Shown here one piece after another: positions 43,809 to 52,578 of a DNA stretch of 64,000 nt; position 1 is the first letter of the stretch; each line of letters starts with the position of its first letter. Source of the stretch: Arthrobacter sp. V1I9 (GTDB taxonomy: Bacteria > Actinomycetota > Actinomycetes > Actinomycetales > Micrococcaceae); assembly GCF_030817075.1 (NCBI RefSeq), contig NZ_JAUSYU010000001.1, positions 124,001 to 188,000 of the forward strand, written 5' to 3'. The translations under genes and the position numbers were made by a program. Below the pieces are notes generated by a model that had not been told where the DNA came from, did not search any database, and worked only from the letters and a program-made list of their open reading frames with translations.

Positions 43809-44131
43809 CACGCCACCACCTTCAGGCCCACCACGCACACGGCGATGCCGGACAACAGGAGGAGGCGTGCCGCCGTCGGGCGTTCCACCTTGGTGGCGAT
43901 GGCGTACGCGGAGGTCAGCACTACGCCCACCCCCACCCAGACGGCGTAAGCGGTGCCGGTGTGGATGGACTGCATAGCGATTGCGAGGCCGCCGGTGCTG
44001 GCGGCCACGGAGACCAGGAACAGCAATGTGGGGGCGACGCGGCGCTGGCCGGACACCTGGAAGGCGCGGTGCAGGGCTGCCGCCCAGACGGCTTCAAGGG
44101 CACCGGAAACAATGAGTATTAACCACGGCAT
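43808..44131 (-). CDS. Small multidrug resistance (SMR) subunit, partner of the next gene
   Basis: A 107-residue SMR protein. MPWLILIVSGALEAVWAAAL has the essential membrane Glu, GTAYAVWVGVGVVLTSAYA is the family signature and it ends VVGLKVVA. Two SMR genes in tandem usually form a heterodimer (EbrAB/YkkCD-like) that exports cations such as quaternary ammonium compounds or guanidinium. Start 44131 has AAGGA 6 nt upstream; the longer frame has no support. The leader holds a strong 7-bp hairpin. Confidence 0.88.
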   Translation of the reverse strand: MPWLILIVSGALEAVWAAALHRAFQVSGQRRVAPTLLFLVSVAASTGGLAIAMQSIHTGTAYAVWVGVGVVLTSAYAIATKVERPTAARLLLLSGIAVCVVGLKVVA

Positions 44132-44185
44132 GACAGATCCTTTGGCCAGTCTTGTCGCGTGCCGGGTACTGAACCGTCGTCCGGA

Positions 44186-44202
44186 GGCTCCGCCGCGGAG
44201 CC
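44186..44202 (-). repeat. Hairpin in the leader of the SMR pair
   Basis: Perfect arms GGCTCCG and CGGAGCC with a 3-nt loop, about 55 nt before the SMR start. A second small stem (GCCCG/CGGGC) lies upstream. It may be part of a leader structure; no known riboswitch is recognised. Confidence 0.3.
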
Positions 44203-44282
44203 TTGGCTTCCAGCGTAGCAACGCCCGACGCCGGGCGGCCAATGATGGTGCCCAACCTCACCAGTTGGGGCGGGACGGGACC

Positions 44283-44813
44283 CTACAGCGCGCCGCCGGC
44301 AGCTTCGGGGGCGGAAGCGTCACGGCCGCCGTCGCCGATGGTTTCCCGGGCGATGAAGTTCTCGATGTCGAACAGGTTGTCCGCACGCTCGGCGATGTTC
44401 AGCAGCGTGGTCATGGACGCGACTTCCTCCACCTGCTCCTTCAGGAACCAGAGCATAAACTGCTCGCCCAGCGCGTCGTTCTCGCCGCGGGCAGCCCGGA
44501 AGAGGTCCTCGATGTTGCGGGTGACTTCCTTTTCCTGCTGCAGCGCAAGTGCCAGCGGCTCCGTTACGGAGGAGAAGTCGTTGCGGACCGCAGGGACGCC
44601 GGGAATGGTGAAGGGGATATCCCGGTCCAGCATGTACTGCACCATCATCATGGCGTGGTTCCGTTCCTCCACGGACTGGCGGTAGAAGTACCGGGCCAGC
44701 TGGGGGAGGTCCTGGTTGGCGAACCAGGTGGCCACGGCAATGTACTGCTGCGATGCCGTGAACTCGTTGCCGATCTGGGTGGACAGGAGCGCATTGAACG
44801 TTGAAGTGGTCAT
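44283..44813 (-). CDS. Ferritin
   Basis: A 176-residue iron-storage protein of the non-haem bacterial ferritin group. Ferroxidase residues can be placed in GNEFTASQQYIA (Glu17 and Tyr), QSVEERNHAMMMVQYM (E and H), and EKEVTRNIEDL and EQVEEVASM later on. The C-terminal Gly/Ala tail is disordered. It oxidises and stores iron and protects from oxidative damage. A promoter sits so close upstream that the mRNA is probably leaderless. Confidence 0.92.
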   Translation of the reverse strand: MTTSTFNALLSTQIGNEFTASQQYIAVATWFANQDLPQLARYFYRQSVEERNHAMMMVQYMLDRDIPFTIPGVPAVRNDFSSVTEPLALALQQEKEVTRNIEDLFRAARGENDALGEQFMLWFLKEQVEEVASMTTLLNIAERADNLFDIENFIARETIGDGGRDASAPEAAGGAL

Positions 44814-44819
44814 AGGCCG

Positions 44820-44848
44820 AGTTTAGGGACGGCTGCGGGGAGTGACCA
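44820..44848 (-). promoter_or_regulatory. Promoter of ferritin gene, probably leaderless
   Basis: Minus strand TGGTCA (44848-44843), 17 nt, TAAACT (44825-44820), then 6 nt to the ATG at 44813. Too short for a ribosome site. No iron-regulator box was recognised nearby. Confidence 0.45.
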
Positions 44849-44885
44849 GTGTGGAAAGGCTCTGCTTCCCAAAGGCGAGGCTTCC

Positions 44886-45476
44886 CTATTCCCCGTCTGG
44901 CCCCTCCTCGACCGGGTCGATCGACACGACGGCCAGGAAGCCGCGGCCCAGGATGTCAGGGGTGTCGACGTCGGAACCCACCACGGCGTCGTACCGCGCC
45001 AGGGTTTCGGGATCATTTGTCCCGACGGCGGCTGTTGCCTGTCCCTGCAGCAGGATCCCCAGCTGCCCCTCGAAGAGGGGTTTCGCGCGCTTTTTGGACA
45101 GCTCAATGATGGACGTGAAGCCCTTGAAGCTTCCGGTCCGCGTGATGACATTTAGGTTCCGGATGTCGCCCGTGGGCAGGGAGGCGTGTGTGCTGGCACC
45201 GCCCGGAAAGCGGAATGCGCGGTACTTCTCGAGTGGGTGTTCGGCGCCGTCCACGGTGAGCAGCAGGAGTTCACCGTCGATCACGGTCAGGACCCGTTCC
45301 ATGCCGGGGAACGGCGAGTAGTCTCCGGCCTTGCTGACGTCCGCGATGCTTACCTGCCAGTCCCAGGATCCGTCCTGTGTGGAAGCGGCTTTGGGGTGGG
45401 TGGCGAGTTGGCGTGTCACCCCGCCGCCGTTGCGCCAGGATTGGGGCTTGAGGTCTGCAAAGCGGATAATCTCCAT
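44886..45476 (-). CDS. HutD/Ves-family cupin
   Basis: A 196-residue protein of the HutD/Ves family. WRNGGGVTRQLATHP near the start, WDWQVSIADVSKAGDYSPFPG, and the cupin-like LTVIDGELLLLTVDG are the family blocks. HutD accompanies histidine utilisation in many bacteria and may limit pathway flux, but no hut genes are seen here. The C-terminal part ends RGFLAVVSIDPVEEG. Alone on its strand between ferritin and trpF. Confidence 0.85.
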   Translation of the reverse strand: MEIIRFADLKPQSWRNGGGVTRQLATHPKAASTQDGSWDWQVSIADVSKAGDYSPFPGMERVLTVIDGELLLLTVDGAEHPLEKYRAFRFPGGASTHASLPTGDIRNLNVITRTGSFKGFTSIIELSKKRAKPLFEGQLGILLQGQATAAVGTNDPETLARYDAVVGSDVDTPDILGRGFLAVVSIDPVEEGPDGE

Positions 45477-45572
45477 CAGCCCAGCCTAATTGCCGCGGGT
45501 GCCTCCGCGCCCCAGGGTTCCTGCTACTCTCCTCCGGGGGGATAACACCAAAGCAGCCTCAAGGAGCCGGGA

Positions 45573-46187
45573 ATGTTTGTCAAAGTGTGTGGTCTCAGTA
45601 CGCCCGAATCCGTCCGTGAAGCGGTGCAGGCCGGCGCGGATGCCGTCGGTTTTGTCCTCACCGCCAGCCCCCGCGTTGTCACGCCGTCCCAGGCGTCCTC
45701 GTTGTTGGCGGAGGTCCCCGCGGGAGTCTCGCCCATCGGCGTCTTCCGCCACGAACCCGTGGCCGACGCCGTGGCCATCGCCCGCGCTGCCGGGCTCGAA
45801 TGGATCCAGCTGCACGGCCCGCGCTCCCGCCAGGACGTAACAACAGTGCACGACGCCGGCATGAAGCTGATCAGGGCAGTCACCATGGGCGCCGCTCCGG
45901 AGGAATTCGAAGACTGGGGCGAGGACCTCCTGCTGATCGACGCCGCGGTGCCCGGCTCGGGTGAGGCCTGGGATTACGCCTCCGTTGCCGCAATGCCCGT
46001 ACTTCAGGGACGCCACTGGCTGCTTGCGGGCGGGCTGGACCCGGCCAACGTCGGTGGCGCATCCACGGCCGCCCATGCCTGGGGCGTGGACGTCTCTTCC
46101 GGCGTGGAGGCATCCCGGGGCGTCAAGGACCTGGCCAAGGTGCGCGCCTTCGTCCAGGCAGCGAAGAGCGAAGCGGCCCCGGTTTAG
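45573..46187 (+). CDS. trpF: Phosphoribosylanthranilate isomerase
   Basis: A 204-residue TIM-barrel enzyme of tryptophan synthesis. The catalytic Cys is in FVKVCGLSTPE (about residue 6), then GADAVGFVLTASPR, IQLHGPRS, LLLIDAAVPGSG with the catalytic Asp, LLAGGLDPANV and the phosphate site VDVSSGVEASRG. AAGGAG lies upstream of the ATG. It stands alone, away from other trp genes, which is common in actinobacteria that often use PriA instead; a separate TrpF is therefore worth noting. Confidence 0.9.
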   Translation: MFVKVCGLSTPESVREAVQAGADAVGFVLTASPRVVTPSQASSLLAEVPAGVSPIGVFRHEPVADAVAIARAAGLEWIQLHGPRSRQDVTTVHDAGMKLIRAVTMGAAPEEFEDWGEDLLLIDAAVPGSGEAWDYASVAAMPVLQGRHWLLAGGLDPANVGGASTAAHAWGVDVSSGVEASRGVKDLAKVRAFVQAAKSEAAPV

Positions 46188-46257
46188 CAGCTGAGTCAGG
46201 GGCCAGTCAGGGAAGGCCCCCATCCTTTTGTCAGACCCCCGGGGGCACAATGGATGA

Positions 46258-46659
46258 ATGAAGACACTGCTCAACATCATCTGGCTGGTTTTCGGGGGAT
46301 TCTGGCTTGCGCTGGGCTATTTCGTGGCCGGCATCATCTGCTGCCTGCTGATCGTCACCATCCCGTGGGGAATCGCCTCGTTCAGGATTGCGGAGTACAC
46401 ACTGTGGCCGTTCGGCCGGACGGTGGTGGACAAGCCCGGCGGGACAGGGGTTTTCTCGCTCCTGGGCAACGTAATCTGGCTGCTGGTGGCGGGCATCTGG
46501 ATCGCGATCGGCCATGTGGTGACTGCCTTTGCCATGGCCGTCACCATCATCGGAATCCCGCTGGCCATCGCCAACCTGAAGCTCATCCCGGTATCCCTGA
46601 TGCCCCTGGGTAAGCAGATCGTTCCCACCAGCGCGCCGTTCGTCACGGCCTACCGGTAG
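46258..46659 (+). CDS. YccF-domain inner membrane protein
   Basis: A 133-residue membrane protein with two copies of the YccF (DUF307) unit: LLNIIWLVFGGFWLALGYF with VTIPWGIASFRIAEYTLWPFG, and LLGNVIWLLVAGIWIAIGHV with IIGIPLAIANLKLIPVSLMP. Function unknown. The start is close to a CACAAT -10-like element, so it may be leaderless. It stands alone after trpF. Confidence 0.88.
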   Translation: MKTLLNIIWLVFGGFWLALGYFVAGIICCLLIVTIPWGIASFRIAEYTLWPFGRTVVDKPGGTGVFSLLGNVIWLLVAGIWIAIGHVVTAFAMAVTIIGIPLAIANLKLIPVSLMPLGKQIVPTSAPFVTAYR

Positions 46660-46711
46660 ACAGTCGTCGCTGTTCCATGGGACCTGGGCAGCGGGGGGAG
46701 GGGACGCCCGG

Positions 46712-47098
46712 TCATTCAGCCTGTTCTTCGGGTTGAAGTGCCCGCAGGACGCAGAACTCGTTGCCGTCCGGATCCGCCAGCACCACCCAGGTCACCTCCG
46801 GACCCTGGCCGACAGAAATGCGCTCGGCGCCAAGACCCTCCAGCCTTGCAACCTCCGCGTCCCGGTCCTTGGGCCGCAGGTCCAGGTGGAGCCTGTTTTT
46901 GACCTCCTTGCGCTCGGGCACCTTCAGGAAGAGCAGGTCCGGGGATACTCCCTCCTCAGGGCTGCCGGCCGGCGGCTCGAGCACAATCTCGTCGTCCGCC
47001 TCATAGGTCCGGCGCCAGCCCAGCGCTTTCTCCCAGAAGTCCGCGGCCACTTTCGGATCAGTCGAATCAATGCAGAGGGATTGGATGCGCAAGGTCAT
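46712..47098 (-). CDS. VOC-family (glyoxalase/bleomycin-resistance-like) protein
   Basis: A 128-residue vicinal-oxygen-chelate-fold protein with two beta-alpha-beta-beta-beta modules. SLCIDSTDPKVAADFWEKAL is the first, and NRLHLDLRPKDRDAEVARLE (His ligand) with WVVLADPDGNEFCVL the second. Such proteins bind a metal and small ligands; the activity is not predictable. ATG 47098 is chosen because MTLRIQSLCID matches the fold start; the longer frame is unsupported. Confidence 0.82.
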   Translation of the reverse strand: MTLRIQSLCIDSTDPKVAADFWEKALGWRRTYEADDEIVLEPPAGSPEEGVSPDLLFLKVPERKEVKNRLHLDLRPKDRDAEVARLEGLGAERISVGQGPEVTWVVLADPDGNEFCVLRALQPEEQAE

Positions 47099-47193
47099 CC
47101 GAGCAGTCTTGCATCCGCTGCCGGCGGCGGTAAAGGGTCCAGCCGTCAGGCATTCCGAGCGGCCGGCGCACCACCAGAAAAACGGGGCCACCG

Positions 47194-48003
47194 TCAGTGG
47201 GGGCTGAATGCCCCGTCCACCAGGATGGCCACAGCACCGCTGTCGTCCAGTTCAGCAGCGATATCGACGTCGTTCCCGTAGCCGGCACCAGCCAGCTCGC
47301 GGCCACTGGAACAGCTGTGCAGCATCTCGCGGAGCCGCGGCTCAGCGGACTCGAAGACTGCCATGGCCGCCACAGCCTCCGGTGAGTAGCCGTGCCTGCC
47401 GTCTTCGGCCTCATAGCCGCCCTTGCCTGCGGCCACCAGGCCGGCGATGAAGGCGCCCGCCCCGATCTGGTCCTCCACAGCCGGGCGGAGGGTGCCGTCA
47501 GGCCAGCGCTCACCGGCAGCTATTACTGCGATGACAGCATCCTCTGGCAGGTTGGCCGCCACCCAGTCCGCAGTTGCGGCGGCGTTGCGCAGGGACACGG
47601 CGGCTACCAACGGGACTTCGCCTGCCAGTTTATGGCAGAGGGCGGAACCGTTCGGGGACGGCAGGACCACCCGCTCCAGGGACGCCGCAGCCCGGATGCT
47701 GGCGGGGGAGAGGCTGAGCCCGCCGCCGTTGCGGGGACCGGCCAGCTGGGCGTCGTGGTGGGCGGCGAAGTCCTCGGCGCCGGTGTCCTTCCAGGGAAAG
47801 GGAAAAACAACGGCACGCCGGTCGAGGGCGACGCTGACGCAGGTGCTGAAGGACAGGATGTCCACCACCACCGCGAGGTCGGCGCCGGGCGCTACTGTCC
47901 TGGCGCCGTCGAGCCCCCACTCCAGCCGCACGGTGTAGGGCAGTTGCCGGTGGGCTGCGCTCGCCGTCAGCGTGTGGCGGGGGGTTGAGCCGGGTGCGTT
48001 CAC
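47194..48003 (-). CDS. 2-phosphosulfolactate phosphatase family (ComB-like)
   Basis: A 269-residue ComB-family protein. VVVDILSFSTCVSVALDR, VVLPSPNGSALCHKLAG and VIAAGERWPDGTLRPAVED with IGAGAFI are the family blocks. In archaea ComB makes sulfolactate for coenzyme M; in actinobacteria, which lack coenzyme M, the role is unclear. GTG 48003 overlaps the stop of the DUF4031-HD gene (GTGA), which decides the start and indicates coupling. Confidence 0.82.
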   Translation of the reverse strand: MNAPGSTPRHTLTASAAHRQLPYTVRLEWGLDGARTVAPGADLAVVVDILSFSTCVSVALDRRAVVFPFPWKDTGAEDFAAHHDAQLAGPRNGGGLSLSPASIRAAASLERVVLPSPNGSALCHKLAGEVPLVAAVSLRNAAATADWVAANLPEDAVIAVIAAGERWPDGTLRPAVEDQIGAGAFIAGLVAAGKGGYEAEDGRHGYSPEAVAAMAVFESAEPRLREMLHSCSSGRELAGAGYGNDVDIAAELDDSGAVAILVDGAFSPH

Positions 48004-48869
48004 GCCAATTCGCCTTTCAGGTTCCGGTGTGCGGCGTCCAGCCACAGCTCCCGCGCACGGCCGCTGTGGAACAGCGGGTCAAGTTCCAGCAGGCGGCGTA
48101 CGACGGCGGTTCGCCCGGCAACGAAGTCAGCGTCGCCGATGTGCGCATAATCTTGGCGGACGTCAGCCACGTACCTCGCATACTGGTCCGGTTCCCCGCC
48201 GAGAACGGAAAGATCGGCATCACAAAGGAGCGCGCCGTCGCCGTCCCCCGGTTCCGGGCGGTGATCCGATGTCAGCCGCACCAGCCGTCCCACCTCAGCC
48301 ACCTCCGCGTCGGGAAGGCCGGCGTGCTGCAGCCGGTCCTCTGCCAGGCGTGCCGACTCCTCCTCATCCTGGTCCGCCACGCCCCGATAGACGGCGTCGT
48401 GGAACCAGGCGGCCAGCAGCACGGTGCGGGGAGGATCGGCGGGATCGGTGAGCAGGTCGAGGGCTTCCAGCACCGAGAGCAGGTGGGTGCAGCCGTGGTA
48501 CCGGCGGTGCGGCTCGCTCCACCGGTCAAGCAGGTCTAGGAACAGTGCGTCGTGCCCCGGCATGATGGCCTCCCACCGGTTGAACAGCGGAACCTTGAGT
48601 GACTTGTTCCGCTGCCGGGCGGGGATGCGCAGGCCGCTGGCGATCAGCTTGCGGACCAGGACCCGCGCCTCCACAGGGATGGCTCCAGCTGCCACCAGGT
48701 CATCGAAGCGGCGCTCCGCGACGTCGTAGTGGTCGCCGTCGAAAGCGCGCTCAGGAATCCCGGCCGCGGAAGCGAATCCGTGCAGTTCCGCCAGCGACGA
48801 GTCCGATACCAGGTGCGAAAAGTGGGTCCCGTGCGCAGGCCAGAGCGGCGGGTCAATGTAGATGGCCAT
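48000..48869 (-). CDS. DUF4031 domain fused to an HD-like phosphohydrolase domain
   Basis: A 289-residue two-domain protein. Residues 1 to about 85 are DUF4031: AIYIDPPLWPAHGTHFSHLV and AFDGDHYDVAERRFDDLVAAG (read as two blocks). From about 105 on it is a predicted metal-dependent HD phosphohydrolase: RRYHGCTHLLSVLEAL, AAWFHDAVYRG (HD pair) and LLCDADLSVLGG. It is coupled by a 4-nt overlap to the ComB-like gene. Substrate of the HD domain may be a nucleotide or phosphoester. Function of the pair unknown. Confidence 0.82.
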   Translation of the reverse strand: MAIYIDPPLWPAHGTHFSHLVSDSSLAELHGFASAAGIPERAFDGDHYDVAERRFDDLVAAGAIPVEARVLVRKLIASGLRIPARQRNKSLKVPLFNRWEAIMPGHDALFLDLLDRWSEPHRRYHGCTHLLSVLEALDLLTDPADPPRTVLLAAWFHDAVYRGVADQDEEESARLAEDRLQHAGLPDAEVAEVGRLVRLTSDHRPEPGDGDGALLCDADLSVLGGEPDQYARYVADVRQDYAHIGDADFVAGRTAVVRRLLELDPLFHSGRARELWLDAAHRNLKGELA

Positions 48870-48976
48870 GGAGGAAGTCTAGTGGGACGCCCGTCAAGGG
48901 GTGCCGGGTAGCAGCTGCTGAAGCGGCGATTCCGAAGGTGCGGTGTAATTCTGCTGCTTCTTCCGCAAGTGCGCCC

Positions 48977-48982
48977 TAGACT
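48977..48982 (+). promoter_or_regulatory. -10 box, probable leaderless start of the HTH-TOBE/mod operon
   Basis: TAGACT ends 6 nt before the GTG start at 48989, and no ribosome site is present. A -35 is not clear. This would be the promoter for the regulator and modABC. Confidence 0.45.
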
Positions 48983-48988
48983 TACGTC

Positions 48989-49396
48989 GTGACCACTATT
49001 CGCGTTGCCGAGGCTGCCCGGTTCCTGGGTGTCAGTGACGATACCGTGCGCCGCTGGCTGGACAACGGGTCCCTCACCGCGGTGAAGGACGACGGCGGGC
49101 GGCTTGCGGTGGACGGCCTGGACCTTGCCCGGCATGCGCAGAAAATGGCGCAGCTTCCGGACGATCCGCACCGCACCGGCAGTTCGGCACGGAACCGCTT
49201 CGTGGGCTTGGTCACCGGCATCACCGCGGACAAGGTCATGGCCCAGGTGGAGCTGCAGTGCGGCCCTTTCCGGGTGGTATCCCTGATGAGCAGTGAGGCC
49301 GTACGGGAACTGGGACTGGAACTCGGCTCCGTGGCCACCGCAGTGGTCAAAGCCACCACTGTCATCATCGAAACGCCGCAGGGCAAGGCGCTGTGA
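48989..49396 (+). CDS. HTH-TOBE molybdate-responsive regulator
   Basis: A 135-residue protein. Residues 1-60 form a MerR/excisionase-like helix-turn-helix (RVAEAARFLGVSDDTVRRWL). Residues 65-133 form one TOBE (mop-like) molybdate/tungstate-binding domain (ARNRFVGLVTGITADKVMA). This is the small actinobacterial alternative to ModE. The start is GTG, and its stop overlaps modA (GTGA), so regulator and transporter are translated together. It likely senses molybdate and controls this operon. Confidence 0.88.
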   Translation: MTTIRVAEAARFLGVSDDTVRRWLDNGSLTAVKDDGGRLAVDGLDLARHAQKMAQLPDDPHRTGSSARNRFVGLVTGITADKVMAQVELQCGPFRVVSLMSSEAVRELGLELGSVATAVVKATTVIIETPQGKAL

Positions 49397-50172
49397 AAAA
49401 GAGCCAAAAGTTGGCCGCTCTGGTGCTGGCGGTCCTGATGGCGGCCACACTGTCAGCCTGCGGTGGCAGTGGCCGGGCCTCGGGCAACGAGGGCGGGTCG
49501 CTGACCGTGTTCGCTGCCGCGTCCCTTAAAGCCAGCTTTACGGAACTGGCAAAGACCTTCGAGGCCCGGCACCCCGGCACCACCGTCACGCTCAGCTTCG
49601 CCGGATCGGCCGACCTGGCCGCGCAGATCAACCAGGGTGCACCAGCCGATGTCTTCGCCTCCGCCGACACCAGAAACATGGAAAAACTGCAGGAAGCCGG
49701 GTTGGTGGACGGCGAACCCCAGGTCTTCGCCACCAACACGCTCGCCATCGCCGTCCCGCCGGGAAACCCGGCCGGCATCCGCTCCTTCTCGGACCTCAGC
49801 AAACAAGGACTACGGCTGGTGCAGTGTGCGCAGCAGGTGCCGTGCGGTGCCGCCGCCGCCGCCATCGAGCAGAAAACCGGAACGGAACCGACCCCGGTCA
49901 GCGAGGAAAACTCCGTGACGGACGTACTCGGCAAAGTCGTCTCCGGGGAGGCCGACGCCGGGCTGGTCTATGTCACCGACGTCCGGTCCGCTGCGGGAAA
50001 GGTGGAGGGGGTTCCCTTCCCGGAAGCTGCCCGCGCCGTCAACAGCTATCCCGCCGCCGTGCTGTCCGGCAGCCGGAACGGCGCAGAGGCGCGCGCATTC
50101 CTGGAACTGCTGTCCACCCGCGAAGGCCAGCAGGTGCTGGCAGCCGCGGGCTTCGGCAGTGGCCGGAATTGA
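49393..50172 (+). CDS. modA: Molybdate ABC transporter substrate-binding lipoprotein
   Basis: A 259-residue lipoprotein that captures molybdate outside the membrane. The lipobox is LSAC at about 18-21. [36 protein letters not shown], and [16 protein letters not shown] are the ModA blocks with the oxyanion-binding Ser residues; [16 protein letters not shown] supplies the late ligand. The GTG start overlaps the HTH-TOBE stop. Confidence 0.94.
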   Translation: MKKSQKLAALVLAVLMAATLSACGGSGRASGNEGGSLTVFAAASLKASFTELAKTFEARHPGTTVTLSFAGSADLAAQINQGAPADVFASADTRNMEKLQEAGLVDGEPQVFATNTLAIAVPPGNPAGIRSFSDLSKQGLRLVQCAQQVPCGAAAAAIEQKTGTEPTPVSEENSVTDVLGKVVSGEADAGLVYVTDVRSAAGKVEGVPFPEAARAVNSYPAAVLSGSRNGAEARAFLELLSTREGQQVLAAAGFGSGRN

Positions 50173-50182
50173 GCGGCGCCGC

Positions 50183-51031
50183 ATGAACCGCCAGGCCTAC
50201 AGCGGGGTTCCGCGCGGGATCTATGCCCTCGCGGTCCTGGCTGCCCTGGTAGCGGTCCTTCCGCTGTTCGCCATGGTGGCGAGGGTCAACTGGGCCAACT
50301 TCCTTCCGCTCGTCACTTCAGAGTCAGCGCTGTCGGCCCTGGGCCTGAGCCTGCGGACGTCCGCCGCCAGCACCGTCCTGTGCATTGTGCTCGGCGTGCC
50401 GCTGGCGCTGGTCCTGGCCCGCGGCAGGTTTCCGCTGCAGGGCCTGCTGCGTTCGCTGGTGCTCCTTCCCCTTGTGCTGCCGCCGGTTGTGGGCGGCATA
50501 GCGCTCCTTTACACCTTCGGCCGCCAGGGACTCCTGGGCCAGACCCTGGAATTCCTCGGCCTCCAGATTGCCTTCTCCACCACGGCCGTTGTCCTGGCAC
50601 AGACGTTTGTGGCACTGCCGTTCCTGGTGGTGAGCCTGGAGGGGGCCCTGCGGACCGGCGGCGAACGCTACGAAGCCGTGGCGGCCACTCTTGGCGCCTC
50701 ACCCGGGCGGGTGTTCAGGCGCGTGACCCTGCCGCTGGTGCTGCCGGGGCTGGCCTCGGGCGCCGTGCTCTCCTTTGCCCGCAGCCTGGGCGAGTTCGGC
50801 GCCACCCTCACGTTCGCGGGCAGCCTGCAGGGGGTGACCCGGACCCTGCCGCTGGAAATCTACCTGCAGCGTGAAACGGACCCGGACGCCGCCGTCGCAC
50901 TCTCCCTGGTGCTGGTGGCCGTGGCGGTCGCCGTCGTGGCACTTGCGTACCGGCGGCCCGGCGGAGCCGCCTGGCGGCCTTCCTTGAAGCGGACGACGAC
51001 GGCGGCTGCGCCGGGCGGGAACGCCGCGTGA
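50183..51031 (+). CDS. modB: Molybdate ABC transporter permease
   Basis: A 282-residue inner membrane permease with six to seven helices. The EAA loop is [22 protein letters not shown], read as EAVAATLG plus the coupling helix. [17 protein letters not shown] and [15 protein letters not shown] are typical of ModB/CysTW. ATG 50183 lies 10 nt after the modA stop; a longer open frame through modA is not real. Ends overlapping modC. Confidence 0.93.
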   Translation: MNRQAYSGVPRGIYALAVLAALVAVLPLFAMVARVNWANFLPLVTSESALSALGLSLRTSAASTVLCIVLGVPLALVLARGRFPLQGLLRSLVLLPLVLPPVVGGIALLYTFGRQGLLGQTLEFLGLQIAFSTTAVVLAQTFVALPFLVVSLEGALRTGGERYEAVAATLGASPGRVFRRVTLPLVLPGLASGAVLSFARSLGEFGATLTFAGSLQGVTRTLPLEIYLQRETDPDAAVALSLVLVAVAVAVVALAYRRPGGAAWRPSLKRTTTAAAPGGNAA

Positions 51032-52086
51032 CGTTCACATTCGAGGCAGCCGTGGCTGAGCGGGGATTTGACGTCGCCCTGCGTGTAGGCCCCGGCGAAA
51101 CGGTAGCCGTGATGGGGCCGAACGGGGCGGGCAAATCGACGCTGCTGTCCGTGATCGCGGGCCTGCTTCGGCCGGACAGCGGCCGGGCAGAACTCAGTGG
51201 AAAGACACTGTTCGATCTCTCACAGGCCAGGAGCACCTGGGTGCCGCCGCATCACCGCGGCACCGCCCTGCTTGCCCAGGAACCCCTGCTGTTCCCCCAC
51301 CTCAGCGCCCTGGAAAACGTGGCCTTCGGTCCGCGGAGCACCGGGGCTTCAAGGCAACAGGCAAAGTCCCAAGCCGTCCGTTGGCTGGCTGAGGTGGAAG
51401 CGCAGGACCTCCACGAACGCCGTCCGGCGGAACTTTCGGGTGGCCAGGCCCAGCGGGTTGCAGTGGCACGGGCACTGGCAGCGGATCCGGCACTTCTCCT
51501 CCTGGACGAGCCCATGGCCGCCCTCGACATCCACTCCGCACCGCTCCTCCGCCGCCTGCTGAAGCGGGTCCTCGCGGACAGGCCGGCCATCATCATCACC
51601 CACGACGTCCTGGACGCGCTGATACTGGCCGACCGTGTAGTCATCCTGGAAAGGGGCCGGATTTCAGAGGAAGGGCCCACCCGGGAGGTACTCGAGCGGC
51701 CCCGGAGCAGGTTCGCCGCCGGGCTGGCGGGGCTGAACCTGATTCCTGGAAGCCTCACCGCCGACGGACTCAAAACGGCCGACGGCCAGACCATCTCCGG
51801 CCACGTTGAGGACCCCGGCGCGGCAGGAGAGGAGGACCTTGCAGCGGTGGCCGTTTTCCCGCCGTCGGCCGTCTCGGTATTCCTCGACGACGCCCACGGC
51901 AGTCCCCGCAACTACTTCCAGGTGGCCATCACGGACTTGGAGCCGCACGGTGACCTCATCCGGGTCCGCGCGGGAAGCCTTGCTGCGGACATTACGCCTG
52001 CCGCTTCAGCGGACCTGGGCCTGGTCCCCGGCTTGCCCGTGCATTTTGTGGTGAAGGCGATGGCGGTGGCCATCTACCGGGCCTGA
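51028..52086 (+). CDS. modC: Molybdate ABC transporter ATP-binding protein
   Basis: A 352-residue ATPase. Walker A is [14 protein letters not shown] (about 28-41), signature [15 protein letters not shown], Walker [13 protein letters not shown] and the H-loop ITHDVLDAL. After about residue 235 comes a regulatory C-terminal part with a TOBE/mop domain ([19 protein letters not shown]). GTG overlaps the modB stop (GTGA). A strong terminator follows the gene. Confidence 0.94.
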   Translation: MTFTFEAAVAERGFDVALRVGPGETVAVMGPNGAGKSTLLSVIAGLLRPDSGRAELSGKTLFDLSQARSTWVPPHHRGTALLAQEPLLFPHLSALENVAFGPRSTGASRQQAKSQAVRWLAEVEAQDLHERRPAELSGGQAQRVAVARALAADPALLLLDEPMAALDIHSAPLLRRLLKRVLADRPAIIITHDVLDALILADRVVILERGRISEEGPTREVLERPRSRFAAGLAGLNLIPGSLTADGLKTADGQTISGHVEDPGAAGEEDLAAVAVFPPSAVSVFLDDAHGSPRNYFQVAITDLEPHGDLIRVRAGSLAADITPAASADLGLVPGLPVHFVVKAMAVAIYRA

Positions 52087-52168
52087 TCAACTCCGTGGCC
52101 CGAAACCTGAGCTGGATCACCAGCGTTTCCGGGGTCGGGGCCTCCTGACGACCGCGGCATCGAAAGGG

Positions 52169-52208
52169 CCGGCGGGTGGCTTTGCTGGGGGAGCCGCCCG
52201 CCGGTTTC
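52169..52208 (+). terminator. Terminator of the mod operon
   Basis: 13-nt arms (52169-52181 and 52192-52204) pair with one G-U and a 10-nt loop, and TTTCTTAT follows. It also suits the convergent YciI gene. Confidence 0.7.
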
Positions 52209-52242
52209 TTATGCCCTGTTCCGCGCTGGTTTGGCTCCTTGC

Positions 52243-52578
52243 CTACATCCCGGGCACGTCCAGGCATTCGTACACTTGAATGCTCGCACCCGGCATCATG
52301 AGGTGCGGGTGCCCGTCCAGCAGTGCCTGGGCGCCGGCGAGGTCCTCGGCCTGGAGAATCCCATAACCCGCCACGCCGGTGTTGGTGTCGGTTGTGCCGG
52401 TTGACGTAATCTCCTTCCCCGCCCCGAGCGGGTTCCCCAGGTCCACGATGCCGTCGCCGGCGCTCTCGGCCCACGCCATCCAAGCCTTCATACCCTCCTG
52501 GGCGGCCTCGGGCGAGCTTTCGGCCATTTGCGCCTGGGCTGACTGTGCTGCGATGTAGAGAACAACAAACTTCTTCAT
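52243..52578 (-). CDS. YciI-family protein
   Basis: A 111-residue protein of the YciI/DGPF fold: KKFVVLYIAAQSAQAQMAES at the start, MKAWMAWAESAGDGIVDLG, then TGVAGYGILQAEDLAGAQAL and DGHPHLMMPGASIQVYEC at the end. Related dimeric proteins bind small molecules or act as dehalogenase-like enzymes; the typical actinobacterial members have no known role. ATG 52578 fits the family start; an ATG further up is in the leader. Confidence 0.85.
   Translation of the reverse strand: MKKFVVLYIAAQSAQAQMAESSPEAAQEGMKAWMAWAESAGDGIVDLGNPLGAGKEITSTGTTDTNTGVAGYGILQAEDLAGAQALLDGHPHLMMPGASIQVYECLDVPGM

Noticed and set aside
41685..43949. 754-residue open frame on the plus strand
   Set aside because: It is antisense to three well-supported genes (aldo/keto reductase, kinase, SMR) and has no family features.
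44132..44282. Guanidine riboswitch upstream of the SMR pair
   Set aside because: Hairpins are present, but I could not place the conserved guanidine-I, -II or -III sequence blocks; kept only as a question.
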